Shown in pieces: positions 10,008 to 20,387 of a stretch of DNA of 50,506 bases. Where the stretch lies: contig NZ_JAGQBU010000020.1 of the NCBI RefSeq assembly GCF_024345795.1, positions 1 to 50,506 on the forward strand, written 5' to 3'. Position numbers and translations under genes: made by a program. Position 1 is the first letter of the stretch, and each line of letters opens with the position of its first letter. The DNA comes from Synechococcus sp. J7-Johnson (lineage in GTDB: Bacteria; Cyanobacteriota; Cyanobacteriia; PCC-6307; Cyanobiaceae). A model generated the notes under the pieces. That model worked only from the letters and a program-made list of their open reading frames with translations, did not search any database and was not told the DNA's origin.

Positions 10008-11968
10008 CTGGGCCCCCCTTCTCGCGCCTGGGCCCGCTGCACGGTGCCGATGAAGGCATCTTCAAGGGAATGGGGCACCCGGCGCAGCCCCTCCAGGCTG
10101 AGCTGGGCCTGGCTCAGCAGCAGCTGCAGACCCTCGACCTCCCGCTCGGGATCATCCAGCACCAGATGGAGGCGGTCGCCGAAGCGACTGACCCGCCAGG
10201 GCTGCCAGTGCCGCCGCAGCAGAAGGGTGGCGCTCTGGAGCTGATCCTGCGGCAGCACCAGTTCAAGCACCTGGCCCGGCTGGGCAGCCTTGATCGCGCC
10301 TGGGCTGCCCTCGATCACTTTTTCGCCGGCCACCATGAAGCAGAGCCGGTTGCACTGCTCCGCTTCCTCCAGGTAGTGGGTGGTCACGAGGATGGCTGTG
10401 CCCCGGCGGGCAAAGGCGTTGATCAGGCTCCAGAACTGCCGCCGCGCCAGGGGATCCACCCCTGAGGTGGGCTCATCCAGGAAGAGCACTTCTGGATCGT
10501 GCAGCACGGCGGCGCCGAAGGCCACCCGCTGCTTCCAGCCCCCGGGCAACTTCGCGGTGAGCAGCTGCTCCTGCCCCTTCAGCCCACAGCTGGCGATCAC
10601 CCAGTCGATGCGGGGCTGACGCAGGGGACCCGGGATGCCGTAGACGCCGGCGTAGAACTCCAGGTTTTCCCGGATCGAGAGGTCGTCGTAGAGGGTGAAC
10701 TTCTGGCTCATGTAGCCGATCCGGCGCAGCAGATCGGGGCCACGCAGCAACTTCGACTCCCCCGCCAGCACGATCTCGCCGGAGCTGGGGGCCAGCAGGC
10801 CGCAGAGCATCTTGATCGTGGTGGTCTTGCCGGCACCGTTGGCCCCCAGCAGACCGAAGATCTCGCCGTAGCGGATCTCCAGCGTCAGCTGGCGCACGGC
10901 CTCGAAAGCCCCGAAGCGGCGGCTGAGGCCCCGTGCGGCGATGGCGGGATCGGCGCGGCGCCGGCTGCTGCCCTGCACCCCCGGGAAAGGCAGCAGTGGC
11001 AGCTCCCCGGAGCGGCGGCGCTGGCTGATCACGACCACGTTCTCCAGGGTGGGGGCGGTGACCAGCAGCTCCTGCAGCGGCAACCCCTGACGGCGGAACA
11101 GCTCCCGCACCTGGGCTTCTCCCGTGGCCGCATCGTTCACGAGCAGATCGAGCCGGTCGCCGAAGGTCTGCACATCGACGATCGCTCCACCACTGAGCAG
11201 CGGTTCGGCCGCAGCCGACGCGGCCCCCCTCAGTTCCAGCCGGCTCAGCCCCAGCCCCTGCTTCACGGCGGCCGGCGTGTCCAGGCTCTCGATCCTCCCC
11301 TGCTGCAGCAGGGCGATGCGGTGGCAGCGCTCGGCTTCCACCAGATCGGGGGTGGCGATCACGATCGTGACCCCCTCCTCCGCCAGGGTGGCGAGCACGT
11401 CCCAGAAATCGCGGCGCGAGATCGGGTCCACCCCGGTGGTGGGTTCGTCGAGCAACAGCAGGCGTGGCCTGTCGATCAGGGCGCAGCAGAGGGCCAGCTT
11501 CTGCTTCATGCCACCGGAGAGCTGGCTGGCCAGGCGATCGGCGAAGGGCTCCAGACCCAGGCGCCTGAGCAGGGGAGTGCGCCGCTCCCGCCAGAGAGCT
11601 GGGGACACCAGCCGCAGGCCGGCCACGTAGCGCAGGTTTTCCTCAACGCTGAGGTCGGGGTACTGGGAGAACTGCTGAGTGAGATAGCCGACCCGCTCGC
11701 GGGCCTCGCGGGGAGGGAGGCCAAGCACACGCACCTGGCCGCCGCTGGGCTCGATCACCCCGGCGAGGATGTGGAAGGTGGTTGTCTTGCCGGCGCCATC
11801 GGGGCCGATCAGGCCGAAGATCTCGCCTTCGCTCACCCTGAAGTCCAGGCCGGCCACGGCCGGGCGGTTGCCGTAGCACTTGTGCAGATCCTCCACGCTC
11901 ACCACAACGCCGGCCGCGCTCCGGCTGGCGTTGTGGTGAGCGGGATCAGGGGGTGAGGATCTCGGCAT
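10004..11968 (-). CDS. double ABC-transporter ATPase (RbbA/YbhF-like)
   Basis: A 654-residue protein with two complete nucleotide-binding domains. The first has Walker A GPDGAGKTTT, signature LSGGMKQKL and Walker B LLLLDEPTTGVDP. The second has Walker A GANGAGKTTT, an altered signature LPGGWKQRV and Walker B VLFLDEPTSGVDP. A linker of about 90 residues separates them. Unlike RbbA it has no C-terminal membrane part; the permeases are separate genes. It overlaps the HlyD gene upstream by 23 bases. The second signature has P for S at its second position, a common variation in this double-ATPase group. It energises the two ABC-2 permeases. Confidence 0.92.
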   Translation of the reverse strand: MPRSSPPDPAHHNASRSAAGVVVSVEDLHKCYGNRPAVAGLDFRVSEGEIFGLIGPDGAGKTTTFHILAGVIEPSGGQVRVLGLPPREARERVGYLTQQFSQYPDLSVEENLRYVAGLRLVSPALWRERRTPLLRRLGLEPFADRLASQLSGGMKQKLALCCALIDRPRLLLLDEPTTGVDPISRRDFWDVLATLAEEGVTIVIATPDLVEAERCHRIALLQQGRIESLDTPAAVKQGLGLSRLELRGAASAAAEPLLSGGAIVDVQTFGDRLDLLVNDAATGEAQVRELFRRQGLPLQELLVTAPTLENVVVISQRRRSGELPLLPFPGVQGSSRRRADPAIAARGLSRRFGAFEAVRQLTLEIRYGEIFGLLGANGAGKTTTIKMLCGLLAPSSGEIVLAGESKLLRGPDLLRRIGYMSQKFTLYDDLSIRENLEFYAGVYGIPGPLRQPRIDWVIASCGLKGQEQLLTAKLPGGWKQRVAFGAAVLHDPEVLFLDEPTSGVDPLARRQFWSLINAFARRGTAILVTTHYLEEAEQCNRLCFMVAGEKVIEGSPGAIKAAQPGQVLELVLPQDQLQSATLLLRRHWQPWRVSRFGDRLHLVLDDPEREVEGLQLLLSQAQLSLEGLRRVPHSLEDAFIGTVQRAQAREGGPR

Positions 11969-13118
11969 CGGCAGGCATTCCTGGTTTGGCGTATCCGGCC
12001 GGATCCTCGATGGCCAGCTTCAGGCCGAACACCTGCCTGACGCGGTCGCGCTGGAAATAGATGGTCTCGGGGGTGAAGGAGGCCTGGGCATCGACTTCCG
12101 CCACCCGCGCCGCCAATGGCCGGCGGGGGTCCGAATCCAGGTAGATCCGGGCCTGCTGTCCCAGGCGCACCCGCCCGATCTCCCCCTGGGGAATGAAGCC
12201 GCGCAGGTACACCGTGGCGGGATCCAACAGGGTGAGCAGGGTGCGGCCGCTGGCCACCACGGCGCCGGGCTCGACACTGCGGGAGATCACAACGGCAGCC
12301 AGGGGCGAGTGAATCCTCAGGTAGGCGGCTTCCGCCTTCACCTGCTGCTCAGCCGCCTGGGCGCTGCGCACATCGCTCTGGGCAGCCCGCACCCCGGCCA
12401 GGGCGCGCTGGCGCTGCTCGCTCAGGGCCCGGAGCTGGGCCGAGCGGATCGATGGATTGAGACCCGTCGAAGCCGCCAGGGCCAAGGCGCCGCGGGTCGC
12501 CTCCACCTGGCGCTGCTGGGCGGTCACCGCGGCCTCGGATGTTTCGAGGGCAGTGCGGTCCTGATCGAGCGACTGGGGTGAAGCGGCGCCCTGCCGCACC
12601 AGCGACTCGGTGCGCCCCAGGGTGACCTTCGCCAGGCGTTGCTGGGCCTGGGTCTGGGCCAGCTGGGCTTCGGCACTCGCCAGGTTGGCCCTGGCCTGAT
12701 CCACACGTCCCAAGTTGTCCTGCTCGGCCTGAGCCACGGTCAGGCGGGATTCGCGGATCTGGCTGTCGACCACATCGATCTGGAAGCGGCTCTGGTTCAG
12801 CTGCTGACGAGCGGAGGCCAGCCTTGCCTGGGCACCACGCAGGCGGGCGAGCACCTCCTCGTCGTCGAGGCGAACCAGCAACTGCCCAGCCTTCACGCGC
12901 TCCCCTTCCCGGACCGTGACCTCAGCCACACGGCCGCCGATCCGGGCGCCGAGATCGGTTTCGTAGCCCTCGATCCGCCCGCTCAGCTTCAGGGGGCCGT
13001 CGCTGGATCGTCCCAGCCACAGCCAGCCCGCCAGGCCGGCGGCCGCAAGGGCGAGGCCGGCGCCGATCAGCAGCTGCTGCCGCCTGGACAAGGCGAGGGG
13101 CTGCAACGTCAGGCGCAC
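11946..13118 (-). CDS. HlyD/EmrA-family periplasmic adaptor
   Basis: A 390-residue membrane-fusion protein. One N-terminal anchor helix (LLIGAGLALAAAGLAGWLWLG) is followed by the beginning of the lipoyl/barrel domain (GRVAEVTVREGERVKAGQLL). A long alpha-helical hairpin from about 85 to 235 is rich in A, Q and R, and the second half of the barrel follows. The GTG at 13118 overlaps the end of the pentapeptide gene by ten bases. It should link the inner-membrane ABC exporter to the periplasm or an outer-membrane channel; no TolC gene is in the window. Confidence 0.92.
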   Translation of the reverse strand: MRLTLQPLALSRRQQLLIGAGLALAAAGLAGWLWLGRSSDGPLKLSGRIEGYETDLGARIGGRVAEVTVREGERVKAGQLLVRLDDEEVLARLRGAQARLASARQQLNQSRFQIDVVDSQIRESRLTVAQAEQDNLGRVDQARANLASAEAQLAQTQAQQRLAKVTLGRTESLVRQGAASPQSLDQDRTALETSEAAVTAQQRQVEATRGALALAASTGLNPSIRSAQLRALSEQRQRALAGVRAAQSDVRSAQAAEQQVKAEAAYLRIHSPLAAVVISRSVEPGAVVASGRTLLTLLDPATVYLRGFIPQGEIGRVRLGQQARIYLDSDPRRPLAARVAEVDAQASFTPETIYFQRDRVRQVFGLKLAIEDPAGYAKPGMPADAEILTP

Positions 13119-13792
13119 CCCGAGTCGCCGGCGGGCAGGCGGCTGCCCTCCAGGCAGGCGCCGCTGAGATCGCTGCCGACCAGCTGGCAGTCGCGCAGAT
13201 CACAGCCGCTGAGATCGGCACCGGTCAGATCGGCCTCGCGCAGGTTGGTGCCGTAGAGGCAGGCCCCGCGCAGGCTGGCGCCGCGCAGCTGGGCACCCTG
13301 GAACTGGGCGTAGCTGAGATCAGCACCCTCGAAGTCGGCGCCGCCCAGATCGGTGTGCTGGTCGAGCCCGGAGCGGAAATCGGCCTCCACCAGCCGAGCC
13401 TCGCGCCAGCGGCTGTTGGCGGCCACCACCCCGCGCAGGCAGCAGCGGTGGAGCAGGGCACGGCTGAAATCGGCCCGCTGCAGGCGGGATCCCGAGAGGT
13501 CGGCCTCCTGCCAGCTGGAACCAGCTGCCTGCAGACCGGAGAGATCGGCGCCCCAGATCAGGGCCTGCTGAAAGCTGGCGCCCTCCACATGGGCCTCGCG
13601 CAGGCAGGCATGGCCGAAGCGCGCCTCGCGGAAGCAGCCCAGGCTCAGATCGCAGCCGGAAAGATCGAGGTGGAGGCCGTCGACATCGGGCAGGCGCAGA
13701 CCGATGAAACTGCGGCGGCCACTGGCAAGGGCCTGGCGCAGCTCCTCGATTGAAGTGGGCAGCGGCGGCGGGGGGGTGGCTGTTGTGGTCAT
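13109..13792 (-). CDS. pentapeptide-repeat protein embedded in the efflux operon
   Basis: A 227-residue protein built almost wholly of pentapeptide repeats of the A(D/N)Lxx kind, from about residue 30 to the end (ADFEGADLSYAQFQGAQLRG and similar). These fold as a right-handed beta-helix. It starts with an ATG overlapping the stop of the ArsR gene and runs into the HlyD gene with a ten-base overlap, so all three are translated as one unit. Some pentapeptide proteins protect DNA gyrase (Qnr type), but most cyanobacterial ones have unknown roles. Being inside an efflux operon makes a role in export or resistance plausible, but that is inference. Cysteines punctuate several repeats. Confidence 0.9.
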   Translation of the reverse strand: MTTTATPPPPLPTSIEELRQALASGRRSFIGLRLPDVDGLHLDLSGCDLSLGCFREARFGHACLREAHVEGASFQQALIWGADLSGLQAAGSSWQEADLSGSRLQRADFSRALLHRCCLRGVVAANSRWREARLVEADFRSGLDQHTDLGGADFEGADLSYAQFQGAQLRGASLRGACLYGTNLREADLTGADLSGCDLRDCQLVGSDLSGACLEGSRLPAGDSGCA

Positions 13793-14097
13793 CAGAAAAT
13801 CGCCGCCAGATCATCGAGTTGCTGGCGGCGGGCCGCCAGCAGCAGCTTTTCGGCCTGGGCCATCAGCCGGAACACCCCCTTGTCGATCACGTCGTAGAAC
13901 ACGAGGCTGCCTTCGGGCCGGCGACGCACCACACCGGCGATCATCAGCAACTTGAGGTGCTTCGAGACCAGCGCCTGACTGAGGCCGGTCTTCTCCACCA
14001 CTGCCGTGACATTGAGGGCTCCGGAGCGCAGAGCCTCCAGAACCGTGAGGCGGTTGGGCTCGGAGAACACCTTGAAGTATTCGGCAAGGGCTTCCAT
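13792..14097 (-). CDS. ArsR-family transcriptional regulator without cysteines
   Basis: A 101-residue winged-helix regulator. FKVFSEPNRLTVLEALRSG starts the fold, TGLSQALVSKHLKLLMIAGVV is the recognition helix-turn-helix, and RRRPEGSLVFYDV is the wing. No cysteine and no clear metal-binding site are visible, so it is not a standard arsenite or zinc sensor. The ATG at 14095-14097 is preferred over a TTG at 14130. It heads the pentapeptide/efflux operon (four-base overlap) and is divergent from acsF, so it could control both directions. The effector is unknown. Confidence 0.88.
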   Translation of the reverse strand: MEALAEYFKVFSEPNRLTVLEALRSGALNVTAVVEKTGLSQALVSKHLKLLMIAGVVRRRPEGSLVFYDVIDKGVFRLMAQAEKLLLAARRQQLDDLAAIF

Positions 14098-14228
14098 GGC
14101 GGCGTCACGCGGGAGCACAGGCTGAAACAAACTTTAGCGCGCTGCCGCAGCAACGCTGGAATGCAAAGACGGCTTTTCGTAGTATCATGCTGTCGTTATG
14201 CATTTCGCGTCAGAGCGCACCCCCGCCG
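14098..14228. promoter_or_regulatory. acsF: divergent promoter region between the ArsR operon and acsF
   Basis: 131 bases. On the acsF side TATCAT at 14183-14188 is a good -10 candidate. It overlaps an upstream in-frame ATG (14187), which argues that acsF begins at 14229 instead. On the ArsR side no clear -10 is visible. An ArsR operator would be expected here, but I see no perfect inverted repeat. Confidence 0.35.
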
Positions 14229-15257
14229 ATGACCACCGCCACTGCAGCCCCGGCCACCACCCCGCACCTGCGCGAGGACCTGCTCACGCCGCGCTTCTAC
14301 ACCACCGAGATCGAGAAGGCGGCCCGCACCGACCTCAATGGCCAGCGGCCGGCCTTCGAGGCGATGCTCAACGAAATGGAGGCCGACTACAACCGCGACC
14401 ACTTCGATCGCAAGGCACCGCTGGACCGTCTCAAGGACCTCAGCCCCGAGGAGAAGGAGGCCTATGAGAGCTACCTGGTCCGCTCCTGCGTGTCGGAGTT
14501 CTCGGGATTCCTGCTGTTCAAGGAACTCTCCAGGCGCCTCTTCCAGGCGGAGCGCCCCGAGCTCGGACGCCTGTTCCAGCTGATGGCGCGGGATGAGGCC
14601 CGCCATGCCGGCTTCCTCAACCGGGCGCTGGTCGCCGAGGGCATCACGCTCGATCTGCCCAAGCTCAGCACCAGGCGGCCGATCACCTGGTTCCCGCTCA
14701 GCTGGGTGCTCTACAGCGTGTTTCTTTCCGAGAAAATAGGCTACTGGCGTTACATCCTGATCGATCGCCATCTCAAGGCGAGTCCAGATAATAATTTTAC
14801 GCCGCTGTTTGATTTCTTCGAACCCTGGTGCCAGGACGAGAACCGCCACGGCGACATCTTCAACATGCTGATCCGTTGCTGGCCCGGCCTGCGCCATGGC
14901 CTGCGCGGACGGCTGCTCAGCCGCTTCTTCCTCTGGAGTGTGTTCCTCACCCACAGCCTGACGGTGTGCGAGCGGGGCGACTTCTACCGTCTGCTGGGCA
15001 TGGATCCCGCCGCCTTCGATGCCGAGGTGATGCGCCAGACCAACCGCACCGCCCGCCGCGCCTTTCCCTGGGTGTTCGACCTGGAGGGCAGCCGCTACCT
15101 GGAACTGCGCGACCGGATGGTGGCCTGCCACCGCGAGCTGCAGGCCGGCAAGGTCGAGGGCGCCGGCCCCCTGAGCCAACTGGGTCGGCGGCTGCGCTTC
15201 GGGCAGCTGCTGCTCCAGCAATTCCTGCAGCCGATGGTTCCGGCTTCAGCGGCATGA
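14229..15257 (+). CDS. acsF: Mg-protoporphyrin IX monomethyl ester (oxidative) cyclase AcsF/ChlA
   Basis: The di-iron oxygenase that makes the isocyclic ring of protochlorophyllide in chlorophyll synthesis, at the membrane. At 342 residues the length is usual. TPRFYTTEIEKAA and EFSGFLLFKELSRRL are typical. Two iron-binding segments are visible, MARDEARHAGF and CQDENRHGDIF, each with the E..H pattern. It starts at ATG 14229 (MTTATAAP); 14187 would add 14 residues over the promoter. Cyanobacteria often carry two copies, one for low oxygen; from sequence alone I cannot say which this is, but the ArsR neighbour and the HO-HemN fusion downstream suggest the regulated copy. Its TGA overlaps the next ATG. 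Confidence 0.95.
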   Translation: MTTATAAPATTPHLREDLLTPRFYTTEIEKAARTDLNGQRPAFEAMLNEMEADYNRDHFDRKAPLDRLKDLSPEEKEAYESYLVRSCVSEFSGFLLFKELSRRLFQAERPELGRLFQLMARDEARHAGFLNRALVAEGITLDLPKLSTRRPITWFPLSWVLYSVFLSEKIGYWRYILIDRHLKASPDNNFTPLFDFFEPWCQDENRHGDIFNMLIRCWPGLRHGLRGRLLSRFFLWSVFLTHSLTVCERGDFYRLLGMDPAAFDAEVMRQTNRTARRAFPWVFDLEGSRYLELRDRMVACHRELQAGKVEGAGPLSQLGRRLRFGQLLLQQFLQPMVPASAA

Positions 15258-16015
15258 CCCACGACCTCGAGCGCGCCCCAGTGGCGCGGGTCTTCATCGG
15301 CTACGACCGCCGCGAAGAGGTGGCCGTGAACGTGCTCACCGCCTCGTTCCAGGCCCACGCCAGCATCCCGATGCAGATCGGCCAGGTGCGGCTCGATCAG
15401 CTCAGGGGCGTGTACACCCGGGAGCGTGACCCGAAGCAGAGCACCGATTTCTCCTTCAGCCGCTTCCTGGTGCCCTGGCTGGCCGGCTACCAGGGCTGGG
15501 CCCTGTTCATCGACGCCGACATGCTCTGCCTGGGCGACATCGCCGAACTCTGGGCGCTGCGCGACGAGAGCATGGCGGTTCAGGTGGTGAAGCACCAGCA
15601 CGAGTGTGAGGAGGGGCTGAAGTTCCAGGGCATGCCGCAGACGCCCTATGGCCGCAAGAACTGGTCGTCGGTGGTGCTGTTCAACTGCGAGCGCTGCAAG
15701 GCGCTGACACCGGAGTTCGTGAACACGGCCACGGGGCTGGAGCTGCACCAGTTCCGCTGGCTGGCGGACGGGGAGATCGGCGAACTGCCGCCGGAGTGGA
15801 ACGTGCTGGTGGGGGTGCAACCGATTCCGGCCGCAGCGAAGGTGCTGCACTACACACTGGGCGGCCCCTGGTTCGATGACTGCCTGGACATGCCCGAATC
15901 CCAGCGCTGGCTTGAGGCCCGCGAGGCCATGAACAGTCCCCTGGCGGCACCCCCTTCACCATTCACGTCTCACGCTTCAGCGCCTGATCCCCTTGTCAGC
16001 AACAGGAACGGGTGA
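15254..16015 (+). CDS. glycosyltransferase-like protein coupled to acsF
   Basis: A 253-residue soluble protein with a nucleotide-sugar-transferase look. VFIGYDRREEVAVNVLTASF starts the fold, and ALFIDADMLCLGDI contains the DxD motif that holds the metal and sugar nucleotide. Residues such as RFLVPWLAGYQGWA and LHYTLGGPWF are common in the GT8-like 'glycosyltransferase' families. The ATG (15254) overlaps the stop of acsF, so translation is coupled. What it glycosylates, and why it travels with a chlorophyll enzyme, is not evident. It converges on the transketolase gene with six bases between. Confidence 0.75.
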   Translation: MTHDLERAPVARVFIGYDRREEVAVNVLTASFQAHASIPMQIGQVRLDQLRGVYTRERDPKQSTDFSFSRFLVPWLAGYQGWALFIDADMLCLGDIAELWALRDESMAVQVVKHQHECEEGLKFQGMPQTPYGRKNWSSVVLFNCERCKALTPEFVNTATGLELHQFRWLADGEIGELPPEWNVLVGVQPIPAAAKVLHYTLGGPWFDDCLDMPESQRWLEAREAMNSPLAAPPSPFTSHASAPDPLVSNRNG

Positions 16016-16021
16016 TCTGCC

Positions 16022-17938
16022 TCAGCCCAGCAGGCCCTTGACGTGGCTGATGATCCCGTCGGGATCGAGGTCCTGGTGGGGGAACTGTTCCCAGAGGCCG
16101 CCGCAACCTTCCTTGTGGGTGCCCAGGTGGCCGTAGCGGGGGGTGAAGCCCCGCTCCAGTAACCAGGTGCCGTAGCGGCTGCCGAGGCCGGTGCGGCGGT
16201 TGAAGGATTCCACCACCAGCACGAAGGGTGAGGCGCCCGCTTTGGCGAGCATCGCTTCATCCACCACATTGAGGGTGGGTTTGTTGATCAGACCCACATC
16301 ATGTCCCTCGGCCCGCAGCCGCTCCACGGCATCAAGGGCGCGGTAGAGGCACTCACCGAAGCTCACCACATAGCCGGCGCTGCCCTCCCGCACCAGCTCA
16401 TCTTTGCCGCTCTCAAAGCTGTAGCCCTCACCGTGCAGTTCGTTGCCGGCGGCATCAAGCAGATTGGGTACCTTTGAGCGGGTGGAGAAGATGAAGCGCA
16501 GGCCGGGATCAGCGAACACGGCCTTCACGCAGGCCTTCATCTGGGCCGCATCAGCCGGGAAATAGAGGCGGGTGCTGTCGTTCTCCTCCAGTCCATTGTC
16601 GGCAAAGCAGTTGTTGAGGCCGAAATGGCAGGTGTTATCGGCCATGTCGTCGATGCCGGCATGGGAGAAGTGACTCAGCACATTGGCGCCGTTCAGCCGC
16701 GCCATGGTGACCTCGGAGATGATCATCTCCAGGAAGGCGCTGAAGGTGGCGAAGATCCCCTGGCGGCCGGCCTCCATACCGAATCCGGCGGCCGCGGAGA
16801 AGTTGGCCCGCTCCATGATGCCGCCACTCACGAAGATCTCCGGATGGGCCTTGCGGATCTGGGTCAGGCCGCAGGAGCCCTCCAGGTCGCTGTCCACCAC
16901 CAGCACGCTGGCTTTGCGGGTTTCAGGCGTCATGGCGCCCAGGATCTCCACCACCGCATCGCCGAACACGTTGCGGTTGGCCTCAAGGCGCTGGCCTGAA
17001 CCGAGGAAGGTGGCGGGATTGGCGGGTTTGACGATGCCCTTGAGATAGGTGGCGGCCCCGTCCTGGCCGCGCTGCTCCAGGTAAGCGATCGCCAGGTCCA
17101 CCGGGATCACGTCGTGGCCGTGGGTTGTGCCCTCTAGACCCTTGATCCCCACCGCCATCGGACGCTTGTTGATCACCGCGACGGGGCCGTTCGTGCCCAC
17201 GGCGCGGCAGAGGCGGCCATGCAGATCGTCAAGGTCCTCGCCGTCGCCGCACAGGGTGGCCAGGCCATGGCCGCCGAGGGTGCGCTCGAGGTCGTAGCCG
17301 GGCTGATACTGGGAGGGGTGGCCGGCGATCGTCACGTCGTTGTCATCGATCACCAGCTTCACGTTGAGCCCATGGGCCACCGCGAAGCGGGCCGCCTCGG
17401 CGTCATCGCCCTCCTGCTGGGCGCCGTCGGAGCCGAGGCAGAACAGGGTTTTGCCGGGGTGGGCCAGGGCGACGCCGTTCACGAACGGCCAGAGGTGCCC
17501 GAGCCGGCCCGAGCTGAACTGCACGCCAGGGGTGAAACCCAGCTCCGGATGGCCCGGCAGCCTGGAGTGGGCGGCGCGGTACTGCAGCAGCGCCTCGGCC
17601 GGCAGCTCGCCCCGCAGCACGCTGATCAGGTACTGGGTGGCCACCCGGTGGCCGGCCTCATCGAAGAACACCGGCAGGAACCGGTCCGGCGCGCCGCGGA
17701 AAAAGGCATCGAGGATCATCACCTCCGGCACCGTGTCGAAGGGACCGCCGCTGTGACCGCCCACGCCCCGGGCCGCACCGGTGGCGGTGAAGAAGATGAT
17801 CGCGTCGCGGCAGAGCTGGATGTTGGCTTTCAGCGCCTCCCGCTGGCTGGCGCTCAGGCTGGGCTGATCCGGATCAAGAGCAAGCGGCTGGAAGGCATCC
17901 AGATCGATCGGGAATGGGGTGGTGATGGTGGCGGTCAT
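16022..17938 (-). CDS. transketolase-family enzyme (divergent from housekeeping Tkt)
   Basis: A 638-residue thiamine-diphosphate enzyme. The N-terminal ThDP-binding domain has the GSDGAQQEGDDAEA metal/cofactor motif followed by LVIDDNDVTIAG, and an early GGHSGGPFD segment matching the GHPG region of transketolases. The middle pyrimidine domain includes HFSHAGIDDMADNTCHFGLNN, and a C-terminal domain follows. Housekeeping cyanobacterial transketolase begins differently (short 'AIRFLAVDA' start and GHPGLPMG), so this is probably a second, divergent member whose donor and acceptor sugars are unknown. The start ATG is at 17936-17938. It is divergent from glgX, suggesting a link to carbohydrate turnover, but that is only neighbourhood. 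Confidence 0.8.
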   Translation of the reverse strand: MTATITTPFPIDLDAFQPLALDPDQPSLSASQREALKANIQLCRDAIIFFTATGAARGVGGHSGGPFDTVPEVMILDAFFRGAPDRFLPVFFDEAGHRVATQYLISVLRGELPAEALLQYRAAHSRLPGHPELGFTPGVQFSSGRLGHLWPFVNGVALAHPGKTLFCLGSDGAQQEGDDAEAARFAVAHGLNVKLVIDDNDVTIAGHPSQYQPGYDLERTLGGHGLATLCGDGEDLDDLHGRLCRAVGTNGPVAVINKRPMAVGIKGLEGTTHGHDVIPVDLAIAYLEQRGQDGAATYLKGIVKPANPATFLGSGQRLEANRNVFGDAVVEILGAMTPETRKASVLVVDSDLEGSCGLTQIRKAHPEIFVSGGIMERANFSAAAGFGMEAGRQGIFATFSAFLEMIISEVTMARLNGANVLSHFSHAGIDDMADNTCHFGLNNCFADNGLEENDSTRLYFPADAAQMKACVKAVFADPGLRFIFSTRSKVPNLLDAAGNELHGEGYSFESGKDELVREGSAGYVVSFGECLYRALDAVERLRAEGHDVGLINKPTLNVVDEAMLAKAGASPFVLVVESFNRRTGLGSRYGTWLLERGFTPRYGHLGTHKEGCGGLWEQFPHQDLDPDGIISHVKGLLG

Positions 17939-17994
17939 GGCAGCGCTCAGGGAGTGGGCGCATTCCAGCACTTCTGAGCGGGCTCGCCGCTGTC

Positions 17995-20181
<2,187 letters not shown>

Positions 20182-20304
20182 TGCGTCGTCATTTGGATGC
20201 TTCACCGAATCAGAACCATGATGGGTTCAGGTGAAATGTTCGGCATGGCACTTTTCTTCTGATTGAAGCGCTGCATCGCCAGGGTCTGAGTGGTGATACG
20301 TTAA

Positions 20305-20321
20305 AGTGATAAAAAATCACT
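20305..20321. repeat. 6-bp inverted repeat with A5 loop upstream of the SHOCT gene
   Basis: AGTGAT and ATCACT flank five A in the 206-base gap between glgX and the next gene, about 65 bases before that gene's ATG. It could be the glgX terminator (no T tract follows on the plus strand) or an operator. The rest of the gap shows no other feature. Confidence 0.35.
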
Positions 20322-20387
20322 GCTTCTTTCACGTTGCATCCAGGAGGGGCGCTTGAGTCCAGCCCTGGAGCAATGTTCTCCGTATAA

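Noticed and set aside
10499-11956. 485-codon open frame on the plus strand opposite the double ATPase
   Set aside because: It is the antisense of two ABC ATPase domains with all motifs intact; the plus frame is rich in Q, G, A and H and shows no domain, a common effect of GC-rich coding DNA.
14187-14228. Upstream ATG as acsF start
   Set aside because: It overlaps the likely -10 TATCAT and adds residues (MLSLCISRQSAPPP) not expected in the family.
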